A stretch of DNA of 64,000 nt from Pseudonocardiaceae bacterium YIM PH 21723 (GTDB lineage: Bacteria > Actinomycetota > Actinomycetes > Mycobacteriales > Pseudonocardiaceae). The notes beneath the pieces are model-generated. The model was not told the DNA's origin. It saw only the letters and a program-made list of their open reading frames with translations, and searched no databases. Every line of letters starts with the position of its first letter. Within the stretch, counting starts at the first letter, position 1. Position numbers and translations under genes: made by a program. The stretch spans positions 30,121 through 94,120 of the forward strand of contig QZFT01000035.1 in assembly GCA_003600225.1 (NCBI GenBank). The letters are read 5' to 3'. Below are positions 1 through 8,800 of this stretch, in pieces.

Positions 1-793
1 ACAGCTGGTTACCGCCGTAGTTGCAGCCGCCGGCCACGACGCCGTTGTGCGGCTGACCCGCCGTGTAGTCCTGGTCCAGGCAGCTGCCGCTGCGCTGGTT
101 CACCAGCGCCCAGCCCTGGCCGATCGACTGGCCCAGCCAGTCGCCCAGGTCGTCGGTCCGCACGCCGACGGCGCCGTCGTGCTGGGTCTCGGCCGACCCG
201 AGGCAGCCCTGCTGCCAGGAGGCGCCCGCCACCGCGACGAGGTCACCGTTCTCCCGGATCACCGGCCCACCGGCGTCGCCCTTGCACACCGAGACCCCGG
301 CGGCCGCGCCGCGGACGGCCAGCGTCCCGGCCGCTGCGGAGTCCACAGTGAACTGTCCGATGTGGAACTTACTCGGCACCCATTCGGTTGCCGTGCGGCC
401 GAAGCCGGCGATCCGTACCTTCTCGCCGGCCGCCGCCCCGGTGCGCCCGGTCGTCGCGGGAGCCACCGTCCCGGTCGGTGCGGCCAGCCTGGCCAGGGCC
501 ACATTGCGGTCCGGGTGCGACCGCCACTCGGCGATCGCGATGTCCTTGCCGTTCACCGTCGCCACCGCGGGCTTGTCGGTGACGCAGTCCTTGGCGGTGA
601 GCACCCACTGCGGGTCGACCACCGCACCGGAACAGGATCGCTGGTCGTCCAGCGGCCCACTGGTGATCTTCGCAGTGAACGCGTACGTGCCGTCCTGAGC
701 GGGAGCGCCCCCGCTGATCGCCTGGGCAACGCCGCCGGTCATCAGCACCAGGCCCGCAGCCAGTAAGGCGGGCGCGCGAAGTCCTCTGATCAA
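1..793 (-). CDS. Secreted trypsin-fold pseudoprotease with lectin-like C-terminus (3' end beyond window)
   Basis: Secreted S1-family (trypsin-like) protein. The only start in this frame after an in-frame stop is TTG at 793, preceded by a GGGGG ribosome site. A signal peptide covers residues 1-25 (ending VAQA), followed by the ISGG N-terminus typical of activated trypsins. The catalytic positions are degenerate. The His of TAAHC is Asp69 (TAKDC), the Asp is kept (Asp95), and the Ser of GDSGG is Ala174 (CKGDAGGP), so peptidase activity is not expected. After the trypsin fold the protein enters a ricin/beta-trefoil-like segment (GSCLDQDY, GGCNYGGNQ) and runs off the window. Two similar pseudoproteases lie at 2393-3817 and 10272-11363. 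A carbohydrate-binding or scaffolding role is inference. Confidence 0.85.
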   Translation of the reverse strand, partial: MIRGLRAPALLAAGLVLMTGGVAQAISGGAPAQDGTYAFTAKITSGPLDDQRSCSGAVVDPQWVLTAKDCVTDKPAVATVNGKDIAIAEWRSHPDRNVALARLAAPTGTVAPATTGRTGAAAGEKVRIAGFGRTATEWVPSKFHIGQFTVDSAAAGTLAVRGAAAGVSVCKGDAGGPVIRENGDLVAVAGASWQQGCLGSAETQHDGAVGVRTDDLGDWLGQSIGQGWALVNQRSGSCLDQDYTAGQPHNGVVAGGCNYGGNQL

Positions 794-962
794 GATCTAC
801 CCCCATGCAGAGTGTGTCGTCGCCTGCGATCCTAAGAGCTGTTTCCGCAGCTCAGAGCTATTCGGTACACGGCGAAAGCTGTAGGGGTGGCGTCATGATC
901 CGTGGGTGTGACCGCCAGCCGATATTTACCTGAAAAAGCCATCAGCCAGGCACTATGGGGTC

Positions 963-1760
963 ATGGAGCAACCTCGACTCGTCGCATCGGACGTAGATGG
1001 CACCCTGCTGAACCCCTGGGAGCAGGTGACCGAGCGGACCGCCGCCGCGGTGGCCAGGGTGCAGGCGACGAGTACGCCGTTCGTCCTGGTCACCGGCCGG
1101 CCGCCGCGCTGGGTGCATCCGGTGGCCAAGGCCGTCGCGGTCAGCGGCTACGCGGTCTGCGCCAACGGGGCCGTGGTCTACGACCTGGCCCGCGATGAGG
1201 TGGTCTCCGCCGCCGAACTGAGCCCGATGCTGCTGCACGACGCCGTGCACGCGTTGCACGAGGCGATCCCCGGCTGCAAGGTCGCGGTCGAGCGCGTCGG
1301 GCACCCCGGCAACCCGTTCCAGGCGGAGCCCGGCTACCTGCACGCCTGGCCGGACGCCGACTCGGCGATCGTGCCGCTCGACGCGTTGATCGGCTCGCCC
1401 GCGATCAAGCTGCTGGTCCGCGCCGAGCAACTGCGCAGCCGGGACATGTTGATCGCCGCCGAGGCCGTGCTCCGCGACGCCGTGGACATCACCTACTCCA
1501 CCGACAACGGGCTGATCGAACTGGCGGTTCGCGGCATCACCAAGGCCACCGGCCTGGCCACGGTCTGCGCGGAGCTGGGGGTCGAGGCCAAGGATGTGGT
1601 GGCCTTCGGCGACATGCCCAACGACATCGCGATGCTCGGGTGGGCGGGCCACGGCGTCGCCATGGCCAACGCCCACCCGGACGTCCTCGCGGTGGCCGAC
1701 GAGGTCACCGCGCCCAACTCCGAGGACGGCGTAGCCCTCGTTCTGGAGCGTTGGTTCTAG
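963..1760 (+). CDS. HAD-superfamily (Cof-type) phosphatase
   Basis: Cytosolic haloacid-dehalogenase-like hydrolase of 265 aa, the usual Cof-subfamily length. Motif I is DVDGT at residues 10-14 (nucleophile Asp10, acid/base Asp12). Motif II is the Thr of VLVTGR near residue 44, a conserved Lys lies in GITKATG, and motif IV is FGDMPND near residues 214-220. A large cap domain lies between motifs II and III, as expected for Cof proteins acting on sugar phosphates or flavin and nucleotide phosphates. The substrate cannot be told from sequence. The stop overlaps the stop of the convergent RHH gene by 4 bases. Confidence 0.9.
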   Translation: MEQPRLVASDVDGTLLNPWEQVTERTAAAVARVQATSTPFVLVTGRPPRWVHPVAKAVAVSGYAVCANGAVVYDLARDEVVSAAELSPMLLHDAVHALHEAIPGCKVAVERVGHPGNPFQAEPGYLHAWPDADSAIVPLDALIGSPAIKLLVRAEQLRSRDMLIAAEAVLRDAVDITYSTDNGLIELAVRGITKATGLATVCAELGVEAKDVVAFGDMPNDIAMLGWAGHGVAMANAHPDVLAVADEVTAPNSEDGVALVLERWF

Positions 1761-2056
1761 CTGTTCAACTCCTCGCGGGTGATCCGGCGAGCGATCTCCT
1801 CGACCTGTTCCACGGTCAGCACCGGCCGACCGGGGTGCTGCACGGCCTGGGTGAGGATTCGCCGGATCAACGCCGAGGTCGGGATGTGCTCATCGGTGGC
1901 CATGGATTTGAGGTTCTCGGCCAGCCTCGAAGGGACACGAACGGAGATGACGGCCTGTTCGTTCTCCAGCGCTTCGGCCGCAGCGGCCTCGGCTTCTTCT
2001 GCGGCGTACTCGGCCAGGATGGCTCGACGATGAGCCTGAGCAGTGGAATCGGTCAT
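1757..2056 (-). CDS. Ribbon-helix-helix antitoxin-like protein
   Basis: A 99-aa protein starting at ATG 2056, whose ATGA overlaps the stop of the upstream toxin-like reading frame. The N-terminal third is an acidic, Ala/Glu-rich helix. The middle (AVISVRVPSRLAENLK, then TSALIRRILTQAV) fits a CopG/Arc-type ribbon-helix-helix: a short beta strand followed by two helices, used by antitoxins to bind their own promoter. The C-terminal tail (VEQVEEIARRI) would be the toxin-neutralising part by analogy. An in-frame start further upstream exists but would overlap the preceding frame by more. Antitoxin identity is inferred from fold and context. Confidence 0.7.
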   Translation of the reverse strand: MTDSTAQAHRRAILAEYAAEEAEAAAAEALENEQAVISVRVPSRLAENLKSMATDEHIPTSALIRRILTQAVQHPGRPVLTVEQVEEIARRITREELNS

Positions 2057-2279
2057 TCCCCATCCACCCCTTCCGCATAGTTCCGTAGGTCGGCTCCGCG
2101 AGCCTTCCAAGCGGTGATTCCTGACTGGTCCAGCCGTCTGATGATCACCGCTTTGATAGGGGGTGTCCGATCAGCCGCATCGCACCGAGAAGGCACCTGC
2201 GGTCGGGATCGCGCACAATCTGGTGCGCATCGGCTGCGGCCGCCAGGGGCCAGTCCGGCCACCACAATTTATCGATCAT
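2053..2279 (-). pseudogene. Frameshifted toxin-like gene upstream of RHH antitoxin
   Basis: Two overlapping frames together look like one small protein. The first begins at ATG 2279 with a good ribosome site (GAGGGTGAAG) and reads MIDKLWWPDWPLAAAADAHQ onward, ending at a stop just after LIGHPLSKR. The second frame continues from the same place (PPIKAVIIRRLDQSG, then ITAWKARGADLRNYAEG) and stops exactly at the antitoxin ATG (ATGA). The switch lies at a CCCCCT run near 2160, a typical slippage site. The combined product would be about 75 aa. The C-terminus loosely recalls BrnT-like RNase toxins. It may be a broken gene, a sequencing error or programmed frameshifting. Confidence 0.45.
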
Positions 2280-2336
2280 GACTTCACCCTCGTACTTGTC
2301 CTGACCGCATAGGTAGGACTCGATCGGGTGGAAAGC

Positions 2337-2383
2337 CCGAAATCGGCGAGGTTCGCCGGGAACCCGAACCTCGCCGACTTCGG
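2337..2383. terminator. Dispersed hairpin family, copy 1
   Basis: Imperfect inverted repeat with 19-base arms (CCGAAATCGGCGAGGTTCG and its complement, one mismatch) around a 9-base loop. It lies 10 bases past the stop of the 2393-3817 gene (minus strand) and ahead of the toxin-like gene, so it most likely terminates transcription. Related copies lie at 13741-13788, 41457-41505 and 57639-57691. Confidence 0.75.
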
Positions 2384-2392
2384 AGCAGGGGG

Positions 2393-3817
2393 TTACTTCA
2401 CCGGCACACACGAATCCGGGGCGGCGGTGAGGTTGTACTCGCCGTACCAGCCGGAGCCGACGACCTTGCCGTTGCCGCTGACCCAGCTCTTGGACGCCGG
2501 CAGGTAGCGGTACCAGAGCAGCTCGCCGCCGTTGTTGGCGCGCGCGCCGTACAGGATGTCGCCGCCTGCGGAGAAGATGCTGTTGAACATCTGCCAGCCG
2601 ACGCCGACCCCGCCGTGGTCACTGAGGGTGCCGGTGACGTCGTCGTACACGTAGCGGAACAGCTCGCCGCCCGGCTGGCGTGCGTAGATGACGCCATCGC
2701 CCGCGGCGACGATCAGGTTGTACTTGTCCCAGCCGCCGGTGATGGTGCGGTGGGTCCAGGAATTGGCAGCCGCGTTGTACCGGTAGAAGTCCAGGTTTCC
2801 GTTCTTCTGGATGTTGTAGATGTCGCCGCGGCCGTCCACGGTCACCCGGTTCCGGTAGGCCGGGTCCGAGGAGTAGTGGCCCCAGCCGCTGCCGACGACC
2901 TTGAAGTCCTTGCCGTCGAACTTCTCCCACGCGGTGCCGCCCAGGTAGTGGAAGCGGCGCAGTTCGCCGGTCTCCACGAACGCCCAGACGATGTTGTCCG
3001 GACCGGCGATGGTCCGGGCGCCGAGCCAGCCGCTGCCGATCTGCTGGCCGCCGCCGTTCACCCAGTCGAACGTTCCCTGAGTCATGCCCTTGTGCTGGTA
3101 CAGCCGGAGTGCGCCGTTCTGGCCGGTGATGAACACATTGCCGGCCGACTTGCAGGTCAGCGCCATGCTCGGGATCTGGCTACGGATCCAGCCGTTGATG
3201 TCGTCGGTCCGGGACTCGACGCTGCCCTGCTTCTCCGAATCGGACCCCCGGCAGCCGTGCTGCCAGGACGCGCTGTGCACGCCTACCAGTTCCGAGCCGC
3301 GCAGCAGCGGGCCGCCCGCGTCGCCCTTGCAGGTGTCCGCGTCGCCGGTCAGGTCCAGCTCGGTGGGCCGCACGGCGCCGACGGTGAACGTGGCGACCGA
3401 GGCCTTCTCCGGGAACCACTCGGTCTTAGTACGGCCGAAGCCGATGCCGGTCAGCTGGTCACCGGCGGCCGGCGCCTTCGAGGCCAGGGTGACCGGGGTG
3501 ATCCCGGTGATCGGCTGGCTCAGCTTCACCAGTGACAGGTTGCGGTCGGTGCGCCGCACCTGGCTCGCGATCGGCACCGTCTTGTTCAGGGTGACCGTGC
3601 CCAGCGCGCCTTCGGTGGGCAGACAGTCGGCCGCGGTCAGCACCCACTCCGGTTCCACCAGCACGCCGCTGCAGGTACCGGCCGAGGTCTCCACCTTCGC
3701 CGTGTACGTGTGCTGCCCGTCCGGCAGCGTGCTGCCGCCGGAGATGCCGGAGGCACTCGGAATCGTGGCGGCCAACGCGCATATGGTCGCGGCACCGACA
3801 ATCGTCATTCTGCGCAT
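2393..3817 (-). CDS. Secreted trypsin-fold pseudoprotease with tachylectin-like propeller
   Basis: Secreted 474-aa protein. ATG 3817 is chosen because it has an AAGGGGGAGC ribosome site and opens a clean signal peptide (MRRMTIVGAATICALAATIP..SASG); a longer frame upstream has neither. Residues 25-225 are a trypsin fold with the catalytic His replaced by Asp64 (LTAADC), Asp91 kept, and the nucleophile Ser replaced by Ala167 (CKGDAGGP). Residues from about 230 to the end form repeats with GSGW and WYRYL-type motifs (for example VVGSGWGHY, VGVGWQMF, VVGSGWYGEY), typical of a tachylectin-2-like five-bladed beta-propeller that binds sugars. An inactive protease fused to a lectin propeller suggests adhesion or glycan sensing (inference). 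Confidence 0.88.
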   Translation of the reverse strand: MRRMTIVGAATICALAATIPSASGISGGSTLPDGQHTYTAKVETSAGTCSGVLVEPEWVLTAADCLPTEGALGTVTLNKTVPIASQVRRTDRNLSLVKLSQPITGITPVTLASKAPAAGDQLTGIGFGRTKTEWFPEKASVATFTVGAVRPTELDLTGDADTCKGDAGGPLLRGSELVGVHSASWQHGCRGSDSEKQGSVESRTDDINGWIRSQIPSMALTCKSAGNVFITGQNGALRLYQHKGMTQGTFDWVNGGGQQIGSGWLGARTIAGPDNIVWAFVETGELRRFHYLGGTAWEKFDGKDFKVVGSGWGHYSSDPAYRNRVTVDGRGDIYNIQKNGNLDFYRYNAAANSWTHRTITGGWDKYNLIVAAGDGVIYARQPGGELFRYVYDDVTGTLSDHGGVGVGWQMFNSIFSAGGDILYGARANNGGELLWYRYLPASKSWVSGNGKVVGSGWYGEYNLTAAPDSCVPVK

Positions 3818-3937
3818 GGCGAAATTGCTCCCCCTTGTAGTGATCGACCCCCGACGTGAATGCCCCATGAATTAGATAACGCGGGGCAACATCAATCTTT
3901 TGTTTCGCCCTCGGGCTAACTGTGTAATGTGCTACTC

Positions 3938-5101
3938 ATGCGGCAGGTCGTGATCATTGGTGGCGGCATCATCGGTTTGGCGGTAGCCAGGGAACTGGCC
4001 GGCAGGTATCGGGTGGTGCTCCTGGAAAAGGAGAATCGCTGGGCCGCGCATCAGACCGGGCACAACAGCGGGGTCATCCACGCCGGTCTGTACTACAAAC
4101 CCGGTTCGGCCAAGGCGCGGATGTGCGTGGCCGGCGCCGCCTCCATGGTCGAGTTCGCCGAGGCCAACGACATCCCGGTGCAGGTGTGCGGGAAGCTGGT
4201 GGTGGCCACCGAAGAGGCCGAACTGCCCGCGTTGCGCACCCTGCACGAGCGGGCGGAGGCCAACGGCGTGCCGGCCCGGCTGCTGACCGCCGAGGAGGCC
4301 CGGGAGTACGAGCCCGAGGTCGCCTGTGTCGCGGCGCTGCGGGTGGAGTCCACCGGGATCATCGACTACGCCGCCGTGTGCCGGGCACTGGCCGACGACC
4401 TCGACGCGGACCTGCGACTGAACACCAGGGTCACCGACATCTTCCTGGGCCGGATCGACACCACCGCCGGGGACTTCACCGCCGACCTGGTGATCAACTG
4501 CGCCGGGCTGCACAGCGACCGGATCGCCCGGCTGGCCGGACTGCGGCCCTCGGCGAAGATCGTTCCCTTCCGGGGCGAGTACTACGAGCTCGCGCCCGAG
4601 CGCCGGGATCTGGTGCGTGGCCTGATCTACCCGGTGCCCAACCCGGCCTTCCCGTTCCTCGGCGTGCACCTGACCCGGATGATCGACGGCAGCGTGCACG
4701 CGGGGCCGAACGCGGTGCTGGCCCTGGCTCGCGAGGGTTACCGGTGGCGGGATGTCAGCCCGCGTGACCTGGGGGAGACGCTCGCCTTCCCCGGGTTCTG
4801 GCGACTGGCCGCGAAGAACCTCGGTGAGGGCATCGGCGAGGTCTCCCGATCGCTGTCCAAGGCCCGGTTCGCGAAGAGCCTCGCCCGGCTGGTCCCGGCG
4901 GTGACCAGCGAGGACATCGTGCCCGCCGGGGCCGGGGTGCGCGCCCAGGCGATGCTGCGGAACGGCGGCCTGGTCGACGATTTCCTCATCGACCAGGCCC
5001 CTGGTCAGATCCACGTGCTCAACGCGCCCTCTCCGGCGGCCACCAGTTCACTGGAGATCGCCAAGCACATCGGCACCCTCGCCGAGGCCCAGTTGGCCTA
5101 G
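3938..5101 (+). CDS. lhgO: L-2-hydroxyglutarate oxidase-like FAD enzyme
   Basis: FAD-dependent oxidoreductase of the DAO family, 387 aa, matching LhgO/YgaF length. The N-terminus carries the dinucleotide motif VVIIGGGIIGLAVAREL, then the LhgO signature around HNSGVIHAGLYYKPGS. The family oxidises L-2-hydroxyglutarate to 2-oxoglutarate and passes electrons to the membrane chain. A GTG three codons upstream (3929) is an alternative start. ATG 3938 is preferred because the fold begins at once and a TAATGT box at 3925-3930 lies 7 bases upstream, suggesting a leaderless transcript. Its stop overlaps the convergent secreted-protein gene by 4 bases. Confidence 0.88.
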   Translation: MRQVVIIGGGIIGLAVARELAGRYRVVLLEKENRWAAHQTGHNSGVIHAGLYYKPGSAKARMCVAGAASMVEFAEANDIPVQVCGKLVVATEEAELPALRTLHERAEANGVPARLLTAEEAREYEPEVACVAALRVESTGIIDYAAVCRALADDLDADLRLNTRVTDIFLGRIDTTAGDFTADLVINCAGLHSDRIARLAGLRPSAKIVPFRGEYYELAPERRDLVRGLIYPVPNPAFPFLGVHLTRMIDGSVHAGPNAVLALAREGYRWRDVSPRDLGETLAFPGFWRLAAKNLGEGIGEVSRSLSKARFAKSLARLVPAVTSEDIVPAGAGVRAQAMLRNGGLVDDFLIDQAPGQIHVLNAPSPAATSSLEIAKHIGTLAEAQLA

Positions 5102-5625
5102 ACGGACCGCAGCTCCAGCAGGGTCGCCGGACCCTCCTCCGGGTACGGGCCCTCGCCGACCGGGGTGGCGGTGTCGCGGGTGATGTCGTACTCCCGCTTG
5201 ACCTCCTGGCCGTTCGCCTTGGCGATGGTGGTGGCCTTCATCTTGTGCGAGGAGTCCTTGCGGATGAACGTGGTGGCCTTGATCTCCAGGGAGAGGAAGC
5301 CGTTCGAGCCGAGTACCACGAAGCAGCCGGTGTGCGCGCGGGCGTCGGTGCCCGGGTAGCGGGTGTCGTTGATCGACTCGGCCTCCACCTTCATCAGGTC
5401 ACCGCCCTTGGCGCAGTCGACCCACTGGATCTTGCCGTTGCCCTTCTTCAGCACGATGCCGATGGCGGCGGCGGGCGCCTTGTCCGGGTAGTCGCCGTCC
5501 TCGACGATCGGCGGCGGGGTGTCGTCGGCCCTGGCCACCGACAGCACGCCCGGGGAGTAGGTGGTCGCACCCAGCAGGGCGGCGATGCCTAAGGCGGCCG
5601 CCGCGAAGACCTTGGTGAATCGCAT
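5098..5625 (-). CDS. Secreted protein of unknown function
   Basis: A 175-aa protein starting at ATG 5625, with AGGAGCGGC nine bases upstream. The N-terminus (MRFTKVFAAAALGIAALLGA, cleavage probably near SVARA) is a signal peptide. The mature part is polar with two cysteines (WVDCAKGG and HTGCFVV) that could form a disulfide. It has an Asp/Pro-rich start (DDTPPPIVEDGDYPD) and ends EGPATLLELRSV. I do not recognise a family. A longer frame upstream would lose the signal peptide and is not credible. It is probably monocistronic. Confidence 0.75.
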   Translation of the reverse strand: MRFTKVFAAAALGIAALLGATTYSPGVLSVARADDTPPPIVEDGDYPDKAPAAAIGIVLKKGNGKIQWVDCAKGGDLMKVEAESINDTRYPGTDARAHTGCFVVLGSNGFLSLEIKATTFIRKDSSHKMKATTIAKANGQEVKREYDITRDTATPVGEGPYPEEGPATLLELRSV

Positions 5626-5853
5626 GTTTATGCCGCTCCTATATTTAACGGATGTAATACAGGTAATGATCAGTACCCCAGCCCCCAACGGCTTCCGCGT
5701 GACAGTACGTCGCGAGTAGTCGCCGGTCAAAGGGTGATTCCGTTGGCATTAAGCCGTTTTGCCGCACATTTCGGCGGTCGCCCGAAGTGAGCGGATCCAC
5801 CGATTGTCCGGGTTAAAGTCGGGACATTTCACCGACACCGTGGGGGTTTTGTC

Positions 5854-8800
5854 GTGCGCGACCCTGCTCGCTTCAGATTAAGCCACATATTCACCGCGTT
5901 GATCCTTTTCGTGGCCCTGGTCGCCGGTATGGCCGGCGAATCGATGGCCACCGTGATCGCTTCGTACCGCACGGTCGCCGCCGAGGACCTGCGCACCGAC
6001 CGGGAGAAGGTCGTCGATCTGCTCAAGGCCGGCGGATCGTCCACCCAGCAGGCCGCGCAGGCCGCTCTGCTCGGCTCGGACGACCAGGTCAAGGCCTTCC
6101 TGAACACCGGCTCGAAGGTCACCGTCGCCCACGACAACCGGGTCCGGGTCGGCCAGATCATGTCCCTGGCCGGGCGCAACGTCCGGGAGTCCGCGCAGGC
6201 CGCCCTCGACGGCGGCCCGGACACCGTGCAGAAGTTCATCGACGACGGCTGGAAGGACCCGTTCCGCAAGGACCAGCGGATCCAGGTCGGCGCGATCATG
6301 GCCGCCAACGGGCCGGCCACCCAGCGCGAGGCGCAGAAGGCCCTCGACGGCACCGCGGACGACGTGGTCAAGTTCCTCACCTCCGGCCAGTACGACCCGG
6401 AGATCGCCGACCGGCGCAAGCAGGTCGGCGGGATCATGGCCACCGGCGGCGATGAGGTGAACAAGGCCGCGCAGCTCGCCCTGGACGGCGGTGACGAGGA
6501 CGTTCAGGAGTTCCTGAAGACCGGCCAGCACGCCGCCCGCGCCCGGGACAACGAGCAGGCCAGTATCGGTGAGCTCGTCGGCCTGGCCCAGGCCGCCGGC
6601 GAGGAGGCCAAGCGGGAGACCGCGGCGGCCAAGGAGGCCTCGGACAAGGCCGTCGCCGCCGCCGCGCTGGCCAAGGAGGCCGCGCTGAAGGCCCGTGACG
6701 AGGCCGTCGCCGCCAAGGGTGAGGCCCAGGCCGCCTCGGCCGCCGCCGCCCGCGCCGCCGACTTCGCGAACCGGGCCGCGCGTGCCGCCCAGGAGGCGAT
6801 CTCCGCCGCGAGCGCCGCCAACAACGCCGCCCGGGTGGCCTCCGACGCCGCCCAGCGCGCCGCCTCGGCGGCAGCGGCCGCAGCCCAGGCGGCCGGTGAC
6901 GCCCGCAATTCCGCAGCGGCCGCCGCCGGTGACGCCAACCAGGCCGCCAACGCGCGGGCCGCCGCGCAGAAGGCCCGCGATGTCGCCAAGGGTGCCCGCC
7001 TCGCCGCGGACGCCGCGAAGGCCGCCGGTGACGCCGCCAACCAGGCCGCCGGAGCGGGTCGCGCCGCGGCCAGCGCCGGTGCCAATGCCGACGCCGCCGC
7101 GTCCGCCGCCGCCGAGGCCGCTAACCAGTCCGGGGTCGCCGGTGCCGAGGCCGCGCGGGCCAAGAAGGCCGCCGACGACGCGCACCGGTTCGCCGGTCAG
7201 GCCAACCGGGCCGCCGGGCGGGCGGAGTCGTTCGCCAGCCAGTCGGCCAAGGCCGCCTACGACGCGTACAACGCGGCCATCCGGGCCGCCGAGCACGCGG
7301 AGAACTCCGCGAAGGCCGCCGACGAGGCGGCCGCGCATGCCGGTGAGGCCGACAAGTGGGCCACCGAGTCGGAGAAGCACGCGAAGGCGGCCGACGAGGC
7401 GGCGAAGGCGGCGACCAGTGCCGCCCAGCTGGCCGATTCCATCGAGAAGGCCGCCCGCGAATCGGACAAGAACCGGCTGCAGCAGATGCAGGACGAGGGC
7501 ATCGCCGCCGCCGAGCAGGCCAAGGCGGAGGCCGACACCAAGATCGCCTGGGAGAAGTCCGAGGCCAGCCGGATCGACGCGGAGACCAAGGGGTTCCTGG
7601 ACAAGGCCACCGCGCCGGGCGCCGATGACGCCGCCGTGCTGGGCAACGGCCGGCAGGCCGCACTGCGCCTGCGTACCCAGGGTGGCCCGTGGACCCGGAC
7701 CGCCGCCGAGCAGGCACTCGGTGGCGGCGTGAAGGAGATGCGCCGCTACCTCACCGAGCAGCGGGAACTCGCCGCCGACGCCGATGACCGGGCCCGCATC
7801 CGGTACATCGCGGAGAACACCGGCAGCGACAAGCAGAAGGCCGCCGCCAAGCTCGCCTACCGCTCCGACGCCGAGGACGGCACGCCGCAGGAGTTCCTGC
7901 GTACCCAGTGGTACGAGGGCAAGGAGGCCGACGACCGGAAGAAGGTCGGCGGGATCATGGCCAAGGGTGGCGGGGCCACTCAGCGGGCCGGGCAGAAGGC
8001 CCTCGACGGCACCCCGCAGGACGTCGTCGAGTTCCTGGAGACCGGGCAGTACGTCGCGCAGAACCAGGACGACCGGACCACCATCGGCGGCCTGCTGGCC
8101 AACGGCGGACCCGAGGTCCAGGTCGCCGCGAACATCGCGCTCGCCGGACCGCCGTCCTACGCGCGGGAGTTCGTGCAGACCGGCCAGTTCAAGGCGGCCC
8201 AGCGCGACCAGCTGACCGCGTCGCACGTCTCCCAGGTGCGTCGCCTGGTCGCCGAGGCCACCCGCATTGCCGCGGGTGCCCAGGAGGCCGCCGCGTACGC
8301 GTGGAAGACCGCGTCCGACGCCCGCAAGGCCGCCGACGAGGCCAAGCAGTGGGCGGCCAAGGCCCGGGAGTGGGCCAACGAGGCCGCCAAGTGGGCCGAG
8401 CAGGCCAAGCAGTCGGCCCTGGAGGCGCAGCAGTCCGCCGCGCGGGCCGCCGAATCGGCCAAGTCGGCGCGGGCCGCGGCCGACGCCGCGCAGGCCGACG
8501 CCCAGGCGGCTTCGGTGTCCGCGACCCGCGCGGCCGGTTCCGCCGCACAGGCCAGGGCATCGGCCGCCGACGCCGCGGCCAGTGCCTCCGCCGCCCGCGC
8601 CTCCGCCGTCCAGGCCGGCAAGGACGCCGAGGCCGCTCAGGCCGCGGCCAACGAGGCCTACGACATCGCGCAGGCCAAGCAGCAGGCGGAGGACCAGGCC
8701 GCCCACGCGCGTGGCGAGATGAGCGCCAACGAGGAGGAGCAGCTCAAAGCCTCCTGCAACGGCGACCAGGCGTGCATCGACAAGTTCAAGCAGGCGCAGA

